Shown piece after piece: positions 46,128 through 57,200 of a stretch of 64,000 nt of DNA; within the stretch, counting starts at the first letter, position 1, and each line of letters begins with the position of its first letter. Below the pieces are notes generated by a model, which did no database searches, had not been told where the DNA came from, and was given only the letters and a program-made list of their open reading frames with translations. The position numbers and the translations under genes are program-made. Location: positions 1,426,001 to 1,490,000 of the forward strand of contig ML978123.1 of the NCBI GenBank assembly GCA_010015805.1, written 5' to 3'. The stretch comes from Rhizodiscina lignyota. Its lineage: Eukaryota > Ascomycota > Dothideomycetes > Aulographales > Rhizodiscinaceae.

Positions 46128-47931
46128 TCATCTGCGCCTCTCCCGATCGCGCTCCCGCTCCCTCTCTCGCTCCGCATACCTGTCTCGCTCACGATAGCCA
46201 TCCCTATCTCGACGCGGTGAGCGATCCCTCTCACGTTCGCGATGGCCTTCTCTCTCGCCGTGCCTATCGCGCTCACGCTCACGCTCACGCTCCTTCTCCC
46301 TCACAATATCCCTGTCTCGTCCATGGCTCCTCACATCCCTGTCTCTGTCTCGCTCCCGCTCTCTGTCACCGTCCCGCCTGCCTCCAGTCTTGTCAGCACT
46401 CGTATTCCTCGCAGGCGGGTTCGCCACCTCGATTTCTACTTCATATTCCTCTTCCTCGACGCGGAAATACCGCTCCACCAGCTCCTTCTCCTTAATTGCG
46501 CGCACCGCATCCAGCATGAAGCGCACAGTACCTTCCTGGCCGCGCGCGCCGATCTGGCGGGTGGCGTAGACAGCAGAGGGCGAGATACCGGCCGTGGGCG
46601 AGGGCTGTGTGGCAGGAGTGTCGCGCTCGCCACGAACGCGGTCCTTGTCCTTGTCCTTGTCACGCTCGCGCGAAGGAATACCGCGGTCGTCAACGGTGGG
46701 GGAACGCGGTGTGAGACCGTTACGGCTTGCAGGAGTCTTAACGCCATTGGCGGGCTTCTTAGTCGTAGTTGGAGATGACGAATCGGCATCGGAGACGGGA
46801 GCGGAGCGCCAGTTTGTGTAGCGCGGGAGGTTCTTGGCCGTGACCTCTTGGTTGAGGGCGATCCGGACGGCGATGAATTTATCGAGGGGGAACTCATTAC
46901 CGATGATGGTGTATTGCTTGTTGTGGGTGTAGAGGTCAAGAAGATCAAGCAGTGTCTCTGCAATACACATTGATGTTAGCCGGGGGACTTATGTGAAAGA
47001 AGGAACAAGGTACACCATACCCATGATTTCGGCGCGAGTGACCACCCATCGATCATACTCGAGACCATTTTCACCGACTACTCGATCCAGAGGGAAATCA
47101 CGAAGCCGAGCAGCAAGCTCGACAGACGCAATAGCCATGCATGTAGTGGTCTGCTTCAGTGGCGCAAACGTTCGATACAAGTCGATGCAGATGTAGTACG
47201 CAGTCATACCGTCCTCTTTTTGGAATCCGCACCACTTAGCGAGCTTGACGCACATAGTATCCGGATGGCGGTTGCGGAAATCGAACCCGTTGGCCTCCAG
47301 CATCAAGCGTTCAAGGCCAATGATGACTTTGGAAGGTTGTTCGAAAACCTGGCGAGTATCAGTATGGCTAAGAAAATATCATACGATGCACAGGAGTACT
47401 CACCGGATCGTCGGGAGTGAACCACTCCTGAGCTGGATGCTTGATGTTATGGGCGGCGCAAAGGATCTCACGAGACTTCTTCAGCGTGTCTTCAATTTTG
47501 CACGCCGCAAATAGCGCGGCAGCAGCAGCATCCTAATTGCGTATATTAACGTCGAGAGCATAAATGATACACCGCATAGAGGATAACAACGTACCTGGTA
47601 CTGATACTCGGAGTCTGAATGTACCAAGCGGAACTTGTGGTAGTACACGACAGCAGTGTGAAAAGTCTTCACGGGTCTTTGAATTGTTAAATCAGCCGAG
47701 GTACTTATATTTTGTTAGAGGTGGATCTTACAACTGCAATGCCTTGCGAACTTGATCTATCCAGTTCACGCCTTGGAGTCTGACTGCTTCCTCGCGGTTC
47801 TCATTCATGTGAATGATAGCCATGCACTGCCGAATCTGTTGTTCAAAGATGTAACTCTTGGCAACTTCGATGAAAGAAGGATGTGGGCCTGGCAGGTCAT
47901 CCTTGGGAGTGAGTGGCATTGCCGGTGCCAT
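46128..47931 (-). CDS. CTK2: CTD kinase subunit beta, Ctk2-type cyclin (conserved core)
   Basis: Cyclin partner of a Ctk1/CDK12-type kinase that phosphorylates the RNA polymerase II C-terminal domain. Five exons (47931-47732, 47676-47595, 47532-47404, 47348-47021, 46957-46128) give 522 residues from MAPAMPLTPKDDLPGPHPSF. That ATG has a strong context (ACAATGG) and matches where fungal Ctk2 proteins begin. The cyclin fold runs from FIEVAKSYIFEQQIRQCMAI through KTFHTAVVYYHKFRLVHSDS, AAALFAACKIEDTLKKSREI, EQPSKVIIGLERLMLEANGF and YYICIDLYRTFAPLKQTTTC to TLLDLLDLYTHNKQYTIIGN. A long Arg/Glu/Asp dipeptide tail (RERERDRDR type, residues 425-522) resembles splicing-factor RE/RD domains. The frame stays open far upstream of the ATG; see the next feature. 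Confidence 0.88.
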
Positions 47932-48820
47932 TGTGTCGTCTTCTGGAAGATCGCCTACGGAGTACGCGTCCTCGATGGCAAGGTCTTGGATAGACGCGTT
48001 TTCGAAATCGGCGTCTTCAGTCTCGGCGTATCTGGTATGAGTCTCCTCGGTGTCAGAATATTCGCTAGCAGCGTCCTGAGTCTCAGCGTTGTCGTCCTCA
48101 GGAGAAGCCTGGACGTCAAACGGCTGATCCTCCCTCGCTTGTCGTTCGTGACCTTCTCTGGCTTCTCTGGCTTCGTTTTCCACCGCCGATCTTGGCTTCA
48201 GAGGTCTGTATCGACTATGAAAACGCAGGCTCTTACTCGATCTACCTTGTTGACGTCGAGGGGCGAAGCTCGAACCACGTTGAGGTAGTTTCAGTGGTGG
48301 ATTCTCTCTGTCACGTGGTGGTGGTGACGACCGTCCAGGCAGTGGAAGTTTCAACTTCAGCTTTGGTGGTTGGTTTTTCAACTTCCAGTTCCCATCAGCC
48401 TCTCCCTCTGCTTCTTCGTCGTCGTCGTCCTTGGGAAACCAGTACGAAAGCGATGCTGAGCTGCTGGCTCCAGAAGAGCGAGTCTTCTGTATGAAGCGTA
48501 ATTTTGTGCCAGATAGCGCGCGTTGCGGTACGTACTATTTCATGCGACTGTTCAGAGGCCCTGGATGACAACGGCGCCACGCTGCGCGATTCCGCGTCAG
48601 AAGAACGATTCGCCTGTTTGAAACGTAATCCTGGATCAAGCAGCGTGTTCTGCAAGACGTACCATTTTTCACGCTGTTGTGTGGGATTGCGGTTGTTGAT
48701 TGAGGAAAGTGAAAAAAGAGAGGTGCTGTGGTTTGTTAACACCTTCATGAGCGTTTAGGGTAGGTGAACTCGAGCTCTTACCAAATCTGGTGGCCTTGGG
48801 CTTGGACCCTTCGGGGGCAT
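47932..48820 (-). CDS. Possible upstream exons in phase with the Ctk2-type gene, or a separate gene
   Basis: Three in-phase pieces join by consensus introns. 48820-48782 starts with ATG (MPPKGPSPRPPDL); a 108-bp intron has donor GTAAGA and acceptor CACAACAG. 48673-48536 reads REKWYVLQNTLLDPGLRFKQ and onward; a 49-bp intron has donor GTACGT and acceptor CATACAG. 48486-47932 reads KTRSSGASSSASLSYWFPKD, a Lys/Pro-rich run and a Glu/Asp-rich run. It then enters the cyclin ORF without a stop. Joined to the core, this would give 766 residues. Known Ctk2 proteins lack such a domain, and the ATG context here is weak. Alternatives are a distinct upstream gene or an open but untranslated leader. I do not recognise the sequence. 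Confidence 0.42.
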
Positions 48821-49169
48821 GCAGGTACCGAGACGGGCCGATAGCGGCGCTCAAATCTATGCGCACCCTGCGCAAACAAATGTAATGAGACTGAATTTCA
48901 CTTATGTTAATAAACGTGTTCAAAGGGAAGAAAAAGATTTCTTGAAATATGAGAACTTGTGCATTAGAAGATTGGTGCTAATTAAGGAAACCCGTACTCT
49001 GTATTTTACGTCTCATGCCGAGTTTTTACTTAAACTTCTCAGACATTTATCGTTCAATCTTTGCATTTTACGCGTGTCAAGAGTGGCAGGTGGATGATAT
49101 TCATAATCTGGATCGCCAATGTGACCACCCTTTACATTCAATTCGAGAAGCATGTCTCAAGTATGGTTA
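48821..49169. other. Intergenic stretch between the Ctk2 locus and SRP68
   Basis: About 350 bp, AT-rich toward SRP68. On the minus strand, a TTTGCGCAG acceptor-like string near 48888 precedes an open stretch reading RIDLSAAIGPSRYLHAPEGS, but it has no clear start. Probably promoter or leader of the Ctk2 locus. Confidence 0.4.
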
Positions 49170-51189
49170 CTATCTACCAAACCCGAACCAGCCCTTCTTT
49201 GCCGGCTTTTGTTCTTCCTTCCCATCAGCCTCCTTCATACCGTTTACCTCTCCCGGCGCTGGTGCTTGCACTGCTCCACCATGTCCCGGATAATCAATAT
49301 AGTTCCAGGCCACATCCAAGAAGATCGGCTTCACAGGCACCGGCTTCAGTTTCGGAGGATATGTCACCAAATTCTCCAAGTCAACTCCGGCCGCGGGATA
49401 CTCGTGCAGACGCTCTACGATCGGTGCTGCAGACGTAAGATTCTTTTGTGCTGCCAGGTTTGAGTTCACGTTCAAGTTGTGTAGCTCGACGAGGCCGCGG
49501 TATTGTGTTATTAGAGACTTTAAGCGAGTATGAAGCTGCTTCGCTGCATTCGAGGATACGTCGACTTTCAGGGGCGCATCCGCTGGAGGTTGCGGGGATT
49601 TTACAGATGCCGATACTGCGTTCGATGCAATTGTCTCCGCACGTAGTAGGAGCGCAAGAGCATTTTTGGGGTTCGATACGATTGCGTGGGAGTATGCAAT
49701 GTTCAAGCATCTGTTCAAAGTTAGAAAATGATCAAAGAATACAGATTTAAGCGAGACAAACTTCAGCGCCTGGAAGTATGCCCGCTTGCCTTCCAGTTCC
49801 TCAATGAATGCTGCATCGCGAACTGCACCTCGCAAGTCCTTCACAGAGTCCAAGCTCTGCAGGACTTCTTCGTACAGATGGACCCTCTCCCGCAATTTTG
49901 CAAGTTTGCGGCCGGTCGCCTCTTCCTTCATGGTCTGCTCCGCTGCGCCTTTCCGTCGCTTCTTTGGTCTCGGCTGTTCGCTATTGAGATCTGTGCCATC
50001 GTTCTGCCCAATCAGGACACGGTTCCTTCCCACTCTCCATGCTACGACGTCGTAGTTGACAGCCAGACTGGTGACTCGGAGATCCTGCATTCTAGGATCG
50101 CCTTCATTAACTCCTTCTTTCTCCAACTCATCAATAGCTCTCCTGGTCGCATCTGCGGCATCTTGGCTGGCAATAATTACATCGTCATATGCTGTGGCTT
50201 TTTCTCGTGGGACAGCATCCGGGTTTGAGACAAGGAAAGATGATAATCGAGTCTCTGCCGTAGTCACGGATGCCAGTGCCTGGCCAATCAAGCCATCGGC
50301 GATATTAGCTTTCCGCGAGCGCCATGTGATTGACGTTGGAATATCACCGATCGCTTTGGGTACTGCTCGTAGCATTAACGCACAGTCAAAACATATGATG
50401 GACAACATCTAACTTACTTGCTTCCGAAGTTTGGTCCTCCAACGCAGCGGGATCTACACTCTTCACCAAATGAAGCAGCGCAGTATCCTCCTGCGGAAAG
50501 TAGTCCCTCGCAATCGCCTCAATCGGCAATGTCCTTGACTTCGGGAAAGCCTGATACGATGCGAACCGTATGCTCGGGTCAATCGTACCAGACAGGACCT
50601 CTTTGTGCACCTCATTCTTGGAATGCCGCAGCAACGCTGTATATGAAACCTGTGCCATAGCAAATCTCTCCAGACATGACTTCCACCTCTCTTTCTGATC
50701 AGCTCCCTTTGGCCCAGAACCATTCGCCTGCTTTTCGAACTCCTCAGTCCCTGCTAGTGTGGAAGCGTACGCTTTAGCCTCTAATAGATCTACATCTGTG
50801 GCTTTGCTCTCCTCTCTCTTGCCCAAAGCTTCCACTAATATTTCTGCCGTCTTCACTGCTTTGTCCAATCGGCTCAAGACATGACTTCGACTCTCTCCTG
50901 TCAGTCCTTTGCCAGGATTTACTTGTGTGTGTTGGGTCTTTATGTGCATCGCATGCGCCCATGCTCGCTCTGCCATCATGACCAGTAATCGCGCAAATTC
51001 AGCATTAGAACCGATATCTGCGGCCGTAATAGCGGCTTTCGGCGCATATTTTGAGTTCTTAGGCGTGCTACGGCCCAGGCGTTTGCGGAGCGAGAGGAGC
51101 TGTCGAGACAATTGGGAACGGTAGGTGCTGTAATCGCCGAGTTGGAGGGCACGGTCGCGATTAGAAGTGATGAAGGATGTGAGATCCAT
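49170..51189 (-). CDS. SRP68: Signal recognition particle subunit SRP68
   Basis: RNA-binding SRP subunit that, with SRP72, forms the S domain needed for targeting nascent secretory proteins to the ER. Three exons (51189-50418, 50362-49762, 49710-49170) give 637 residues; introns are 55 and 51 bp. MDLTSFITSNRDRALQLGDY is taken as the start (an in-frame ATG exists at 51240). The N-terminal RNA-binding TPR-like region has SQLSRQLLSLRKRLGRSTPK, LVMMAERAWAHAMHIKTQHT and ERFAMAQVSYTALLRHSKNE. The second splice uses a GTTTGT donor with a good CTAAC branch and restores FQALKCLNIAYSHAIVSNPK. The C-terminus has KPIFLDVAWNYIDYPG, the usual end block, and a basic GWFGFGR tail. It is divergently paired with the FIT gene; both products act at the ER. 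Confidence 0.93.
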
Positions 51190-51495
51190 GGCTGATGAAT
51201 TGCTGGACCCGTAAAGGTCCAACTGCTGGCCAGCAAACAAAGGGTGGTGGGGTCTTGTGAGGCATCTGAAAATGATATTCGGGGACAGTTTTTACCGCTC
51301 CGCGCGGCAAGTCCCGCGACCGAGGCGCATTGTTGGCGACGTCATGGTTTACTGCTGAAGATGCACGACTCGCCAGGAGCAAAGGAATGTTCTCGTCTCT
51401 ACACCTCCAAGGCATCAATTGCTTTCTGCAACACAGTACGTGTTCTCATCTCGACATCCGCCACCACCTTCAATGTCACAAATATAATACTTACA
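51190..51495. other. Divergent promoter, SRP68 / FIT-family gene
   Basis: About 300 bp shared upstream region. The FIT frame is open back to 51244, but the conserved start is at 51496. No clear regulatory element. Confidence 0.5.
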
Positions 51496-52524
51496 ATGTC
51501 AACCCGCCGCAAACCAATAACAACATCCTCTTCAGCTATCATCGCAAACGGCACGCCCGTCTCTCCATCCAACATGTCACAACCACAAAAAAGCCCACAC
51601 TCGCCCCTACTCCCAACACCGCTTGAAGCTGTCTTACTAGCAATATACCCCGGCACTCTTGTCCTTGGCTCCATCTTCTCCCTTCTCTCCCCCCAAACCC
51701 GAGCCGCGCCGTACGACTCGCTTTCGCAGTCGCACCCAGCCGACTCTGCACCCTCGTACTTCGCGCAGAAGAAAAACATCTTCAACGTCTACTTTGTCAA
51801 GATCGGCTGGTTCTGGACGACCATTGCGCTTCTCCTCTTCATCTTCACGCACCCCTTCCTCGGGCCTCGTGGGCGCATTGCCACTTTGACGCCACGGCGC
51901 ATTCAGAGCGTGCTGCGATGGGGACTCGCGACGCTGTGGTGGGGCGCGGTGACTCAGTGGTTCTTTGGGCCGCCGATTATCGATCGTGGTTTCAGTCTCA
52001 CAGGAGGGGCATGCGAGAGGTTGGAGGAGAGCGACAAAGTGCAGGCGAAAGAGGCGGGACGAATACTCACGCACGCGGCATGTCGAGCTGCAGGAGGGCG
52101 GTGGAAGGGCGGCCATGATATTAGTGGCCACGTCTTCTTACTCATCCTTGGGAGCGGGCTGCTGTGGTTTGAAATTCTACCGGTGCTGCTGAAACGCTCG
52201 AAAGGCTTGATGACTGATAGGGTCGTTCAGAGTGCCAATGGTACGGTTGGGAGTGTCAGCGAGCTTGACGCAGCCCCCACAGAAGGACCTGGCAGCACAA
52301 AGGTCGAGAAAGGCGATGAAAAGGTGGCAGGTTTCAGCGTCAAATTCGCGCTGGGAGTAGCGGGATTAAGCTGGTGGATGCTTTTGATGACCGCAGCATA
52401 CTTTCACACCTGGTTCGAGAAGTTCACAGGACTGCTAGTGGCCCTGATAGCGCTCTGGACGATCTACTTTTTACCGCGAGGAGTCCCAACTGTTCGACAA
52501 GTCGTCGGCATGCCAGGTGTATGA
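51496..52524 (+). CDS. FIT-family ER acyl-CoA diphosphatase-like protein (Scs3/FIT2)
   Basis: Multipass ER membrane protein of the fat-storage-inducing transmembrane family, which cleaves acyl-CoA and supports lipid-droplet budding and phospholipid synthesis. Single exon, 342 residues from MSTRRKPITTSSSAIIANGT. About six hydrophobic segments, among them AVLLAIYPGTLVLGSIFSLL, IGWFWTTIALLLFIFTHPFL, VFLLILGSGLLWFEILPVLL and WWMLLMTAAYFHTWFEKFTG. The two family histidines are visible: His of GGHDISGH (about residue 207) and His of AAYFHTWFEK (about 300). A Ser-rich N-terminus and a polar loop (about 245-280) are unconserved. Upstream open codons to 51244 are left out because the family starts near the first membrane segment. 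Which of the yeast paralogues it equals cannot be told. Confidence 0.92.
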   Translation: MSTRRKPITTSSSAIIANGTPVSPSNMSQPQKSPHSPLLPTPLEAVLLAIYPGTLVLGSIFSLLSPQTRAAPYDSLSQSHPADSAPSYFAQKKNIFNVYFVKIGWFWTTIALLLFIFTHPFLGPRGRIATLTPRRIQSVLRWGLATLWWGAVTQWFFGPPIIDRGFSLTGGACERLEESDKVQAKEAGRILTHAACRAAGGRWKGGHDISGHVFLLILGSGLLWFEILPVLLKRSKGLMTDRVVQSANGTVGSVSELDAAPTEGPGSTKVEKGDEKVAGFSVKFALGVAGLSWWMLLMTAAYFHTWFEKFTGLLVALIALWTIYFLPRGVPTVRQVVGMPGV

Positions 52525-52718
52525 AAGGAGAGGTAATTCACGATTGGATGACTGCATTTATAACGTTTAGTCTTATACATAGACTAGCAGAATACCCTTT
52601 TGACGCCGCTCCATAATAGTAGGGATGAATGCGCGCCTTTCAGGGCATCTCAATTCCAACCCGTGACCGCTACACAAAACTCCAAAATCCGTAAATGAGA
52701 TGGAAAGAGTCTTAATTA

Positions 52719-53588
52719 TCAACAAGCACAGCCCTCCTTTGCACCGACATTATCCCGTGGTCCAGTCAGATTCACCCTGCTCTCCTCCTGCTGTCTCCCT
52801 GACTGACCCGCCGCTCCCCTTGGTCCCTTTAAGCTGGTCTCAGGAATCGCATTTGCGATCGCGGTGAATACTTCCGCCACGTTCATGCCAGTCTTCGCAC
52901 TCGTTTCAAAAAACAACAGAGCCTCCTCATCTGCATATGCCTTTGCCGTCGCCGCAGGTATCTTTCTTGCATCACCTTCGCCCTCCTCCCCCTCTTCGCC
53001 TTCACCTTCTGCGGCTGCACCGGTCTCTGCCTCTGCGTCGCCACCGGATGATGAAGACGGGTTCGCAAGGTCAAACTTGTTGCCCACGAGCGCAATGACG
53101 ATGCCCGGACTGGCTTGTCGCTGCAGCTCGGCGACCCAGTGCTGCGCTTTTGTGAGGGAGGAAGCCTTGGTGATGTCGTATACGACGAGGGCTGCTTGGG
53201 CGTTGCGGTAGTACATAGGCGCCAGGCTAGCGAAGCGCTCTTGGCCTGCCGTGTCCCAGATTTCGAACTTGATAGTGCGGGTTGGGAGGTTGCATTTTTG
53301 AGTGAGGAAGGCAGCTAGAGCATGATCAGTCGTGTCCGTATCTCAATTGACTTCATAATGAGGCATGGCGGCCGCAACTAACCTCCTATCGTTGGTTCCT
53401 TGTTCTCTTGGAAGTCGTTATTTACGAAGCGCATGACGAGCGAGGACTACATGACGGGATTGTTAGCTGCAATTTCATCATGATATAGAGCTTCGAGGTC
53501 GTACCTTTCCCACAGCTGCCTCACCAAGCAGCACCAACTTAACGCTGCTGCTCGGCTTTGGCGCCTGCGCGCCAGTTGAATCTGCCAT
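52719..53588 (-). CDS. Rab5-type small GTPase (Vps21/Ypt5 family)
   Basis: Early-endosome Rab GTPase. Three exons (53588-53505, 53446-53383, 53314-52719) give 247 residues; introns are 58 and 68 bp. G1 is [16 protein letters not shown], the switch I region is [19 protein letters not shown]3 WDTAGQERF with [20 protein letters not shown] (the Rab5 signature), G4 GNKFDL, G5 ETSAKTG. The C-terminus GCAC is a two-Cys prenylation site. An acidic insert of about 35 residues ([20 protein letters not shown] then [11 protein letters not shown]) sits between G4 and the next helix (about 133-168), making the protein longer than the usual 200-220. Introns fall right after the P-loop Lys and after switch I Gly, positions common in Rab genes. 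Neighbour Csf1 is also a membrane-traffic/lipid gene. Confidence 0.93.
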
Positions 53589-54214
53589 GTCGGAGCTGGG
53601 CGGAGGTTATGAGGGAGGAGATGTCTTTCGAAGGAGGCTTGGGAGAGCAATGAGGGCTCTCAGACGTCAGTGAGTGTCTCTCGCTGTGTTTCCGCGGGAA
53701 GATAGCTGGTGCTAGCAGAAGTGTGGTGCAGCGAGGGAATAATATGCAAGCATTAGGACTGCCTGGAAGCTGTGTGGATGACGCTCAAGCGTTGCCTCGG
53801 TGTGGCTGATTGGCCAGATGCCTCCGACATTCTTGGCAGTGTCGACCTCAACTCCTTTTCTTACTCCGTAATCCAGTTGCTAATTTTATGTCACGTTTTG
53901 TTTTCTGACTGCAGTTTGCAATTTCCATCATCCCGTACTTCTATAAATCTCATACAAAGCTTTATAAACATGCAACTGTATTCGGGCGAAAATACTACTA
54001 ATGTCTTAAGTCACCAATTAACGCTTCCTCAAAGTAACTGGTGGTTATTGCACAATTGAACAAATAGAATCGTATTTGTCACAAGAAGCTCCCGAGGAGC
54101 TAATATTTACAGGTAAAGAAATAGGATTACAATTCGGTAATATCCCAGTCTCGCTTTGTTGCAAGCCTGGTGCTTCTGATCGTTTTTCGTTAACCCTGTA
54201 TGCAAAAACCACCC
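53589..54214. other. Upstream region of the Rab5-type gene and 3' flank of Csf1
   Basis: About 0.6 kb, increasingly AT-rich from 53870 onward. No gene is recognised. Short plus-strand ORFs here (53772-54059, 54076-54279) lack features. Confidence 0.45.
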
Positions 54215-57200
54215 CTAGGAACGTCCAAGAATCCGTCCATATGCATCTTCGACCTCCTTTGCAACCTCAAGAAGCGTAACAATCACAATCTGATGCGTGA
54301 CGTTCGGCAGCCTGTCCCTGTGCAACCCAATCCACTCCAACGGCGGAGTCGCTTCGCCCATATCACGTAGCTGTGGAGTCTCGATGATCGGCGGCTCTAA
54401 TGCTGTATACTCATATTTCGATTGAGGGACGTTTACGACAGCCGTGATTTTCTCCTGTTGCTGGGCTTCGTCCTCATGCTCCGATCTCCCAAGAATATCC
54501 TCAGTTACGCTCTGCAATGGCCCTGACGATTTAGACGACCCGGACGAGGACGGCGGGCCTGTCGTAATCTTCACTGCTGATTCTGGCAATGGTTTACCCA
54601 AACGAGCAGCCAGTGTGCGCGTGTGCGTCCCCCACATGCCACGTATGAAGCTGATGCGTGAAAAGTTCCAGCCAACATCAACTTTGCCTTCGAAACTACT
54701 CTTGAAGATGTAATCGATACGATTGTCCTCCGGCTGCTGCCATGTCTGCATTGCTGCGATGACTTTTGGCACCCGTAAAATCGTGCCTCCCCGTGCAGAA
54801 GATGTGACGGTCGTAACGACGTCATCAATTGCTATTTCGCCAACAGGCTTGAGCGGGCCAGCTCCAGATGAATGAGGAATGGACGCAAGTGCTACTTTCA
54901 GCTGTCCGAGCGTCATGCCAAGTGCGCTGTGGATTCTACCGCCCTCGAGCGCAACAGCAAAACGAGCTTGAGCGTCTAAGGCTTCGAGTAGGAGCACTTG
55001 GCTGTCAGTGAAAGAGTTCGGGAACGCGCCCACACTCAGTGACTGGAGTGTAACGACAACGTCGGTGTGCAAAGATATTGGTGCTTTCAAAGCATCGGAC
55101 TCTTTCTTCGGTGCTGCCAGCGTTTTACTCGCCATCGCTGACGGGGAGAGCGAAGACTTCCGTCTGAGGAATTTTTCCACGTCTCGCAAGGACTGTGCGT
55201 ACGCCGTCCGGTTGTCCTGAATCAATCGCTCGAATGCTTGAATTAAGGCAACGACTTGCGACGCTGTGGTGGCCGTAAAATACGCGTGTACTTTGTCGCC
55301 GTTCAGAATAGCAATGAGCCTATCGTTTCCAAGTCCTTCATCGATCTTCACATTGTACATCATGAAGTCGAACGAAGTAATGTCAGAGATCGCGAAAGCT
55401 TGGTAGTCGAAAGCTGCCTTGAGGCGCAACCGCCCAAAACCTACTGAGGCTTGAATCCGGGGGGCTTGCCTGAAGCCACCTTCCTCACGAGGCCAAGTAA
55501 TCGAGGTTCGTACGCGGATACCGTCGAGCTCAACAAGGCCGCTCATTCTTCCGGTGCTGTTCACGCCGATACTGCCAACACCAATGCACAAGTTCTGCTC
55601 CCAATTAGAACTTTTCTTCGAGGACGCCCAGAGATCTGTTATTTTGAACGAAGAACGTCCAATTGCCTGACCCAAGTCAAGGTCAACGCTCATCTCTTCA
55701 ATCTCTATCGTGGCCGTCCATGGGAATGCAGCAGCAGCAGATACCTGTTGATAGCGCTGCACAAGATATTCCTGCGGGGCCGCTGTAGTCTCGACCGGCT
55801 TGGGCGGCTCTTCCGGAACCTGTCTGATTTCCTGAGGGAACCAGATCTCTCTGAATAATAGGAAGTCCTGGAGCTGCCGTGCATTCACTTGGGTACGCAT
55901 TGGACTAATCTTGAGAATTGCAGATATCCCTGCAGTGCCACTGAGATGTTTGCTGTTGATAAGCGACAGAACGATTGAGTCTGCGTCGAAGCTGAATGTT
56001 GATTCCCTCGAGTATACATGCTGTACGGATGCTTGGAAATTCTCGACAACTGCGGCCAAGGCGAAGAAATGATTCTGCTCACTGGATCTCACGCTGTTGA
56101 CGGTAATGTAAATGTCTTCGAAGCGCGTGGTTGCAGCAACACGAGCAACAGGTTGGCAGCTGAGGCTGAATTCCTGTTTGCACACTCGCACGCCAATATT
56201 GAGTTGTGTCTTCCCCAAGACGGCGGAAGGGTCAGCCGTGAGAATCTCAGAGTCCTCAAGGAACTTTTGCGGAGGCTTTGGAGGCGGCTTGGGAGACCCG
56301 GTATCAGACTGTCGGACAACTTCCTTCACAGTGTCCGATATCTCAATGATCAACGGCACAATTGTCGGATATAGTGTGTTTGACGAGGCGTCTATTCGGA
56401 GCTCCACATTGAGAGAGGACTCGGGTGCTTCCTTAAATTCAACCTTCAATGCTAAGCCTGGAGTCCGTACAGATGCACTTGTGATATTGCTGTCATCGAT
56501 GAATTGCCCGTATTTGCCTTTATCATGTGGCCGACCGGTGGATAGCACTCCAATACCAAATTGAGACTGCGACACTTTGCGATCTTGCAAGTGGATTGTT
56601 GCACCGGCAAAATCCGCATCTACCACCAACGAAGCAAGACGTTTGTTGCCGAAAGGGTTCTTCCGTGGGCTTCCTGTTGATGTGGGGGTGCTTTGCCATG
56701 TAGAAGAAGCTGTTTGGAACTTCTCGACAGCAAGAGTGATTGACCGCTGTATCATGCTTGCAGGCAGAACAAATTTAGGTTCGAGTTGAATGTCTAAGGG
56801 CTTCCCTGCAGCATGGAACCACAGACTTCGATCCGCTAAGCCGGAGCGATGCGCGACATTGAACACGACTTCTGGCAGAAGCGCGGAATTCCAAGGTCGG
56901 GCTGAGGATGGCAATGCAGACATATGCATGAATGCCAGCTGCATATCGAGTATGGCAAGCCTTGCTTTTTCTTCAGACTTCGTAGCCAAGTCTATGGTAC
57001 GAATTGAGAACACAAGATCTTCGCCTTCGTACCCATGAAGGATGGGCACCGAATTGCCAACGATCCATCTGATCTGGATGTCTAGAAGCTTCACGCTGAT
57101 GGAAGACCGGAACACCATGCTAGACTGATTACTGTCTCCATCCTTCTCAGAGCGAGCTTCCTTAAACGCGACCATGGATGCCTGTCTTTTCGGCCGCTGT

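Noticed and set aside
46109-46778. Long plus-strand ORFs opposite the Ctk2-type gene
   Set aside because: They are shadows of the Arg/Glu/Asp repeat tail and have no independent features.
47752-48288. 178-codon plus-strand ORF
   Set aside because: Antisense to the minus-strand open frame leading into the cyclin; low-complexity mirror sequence.
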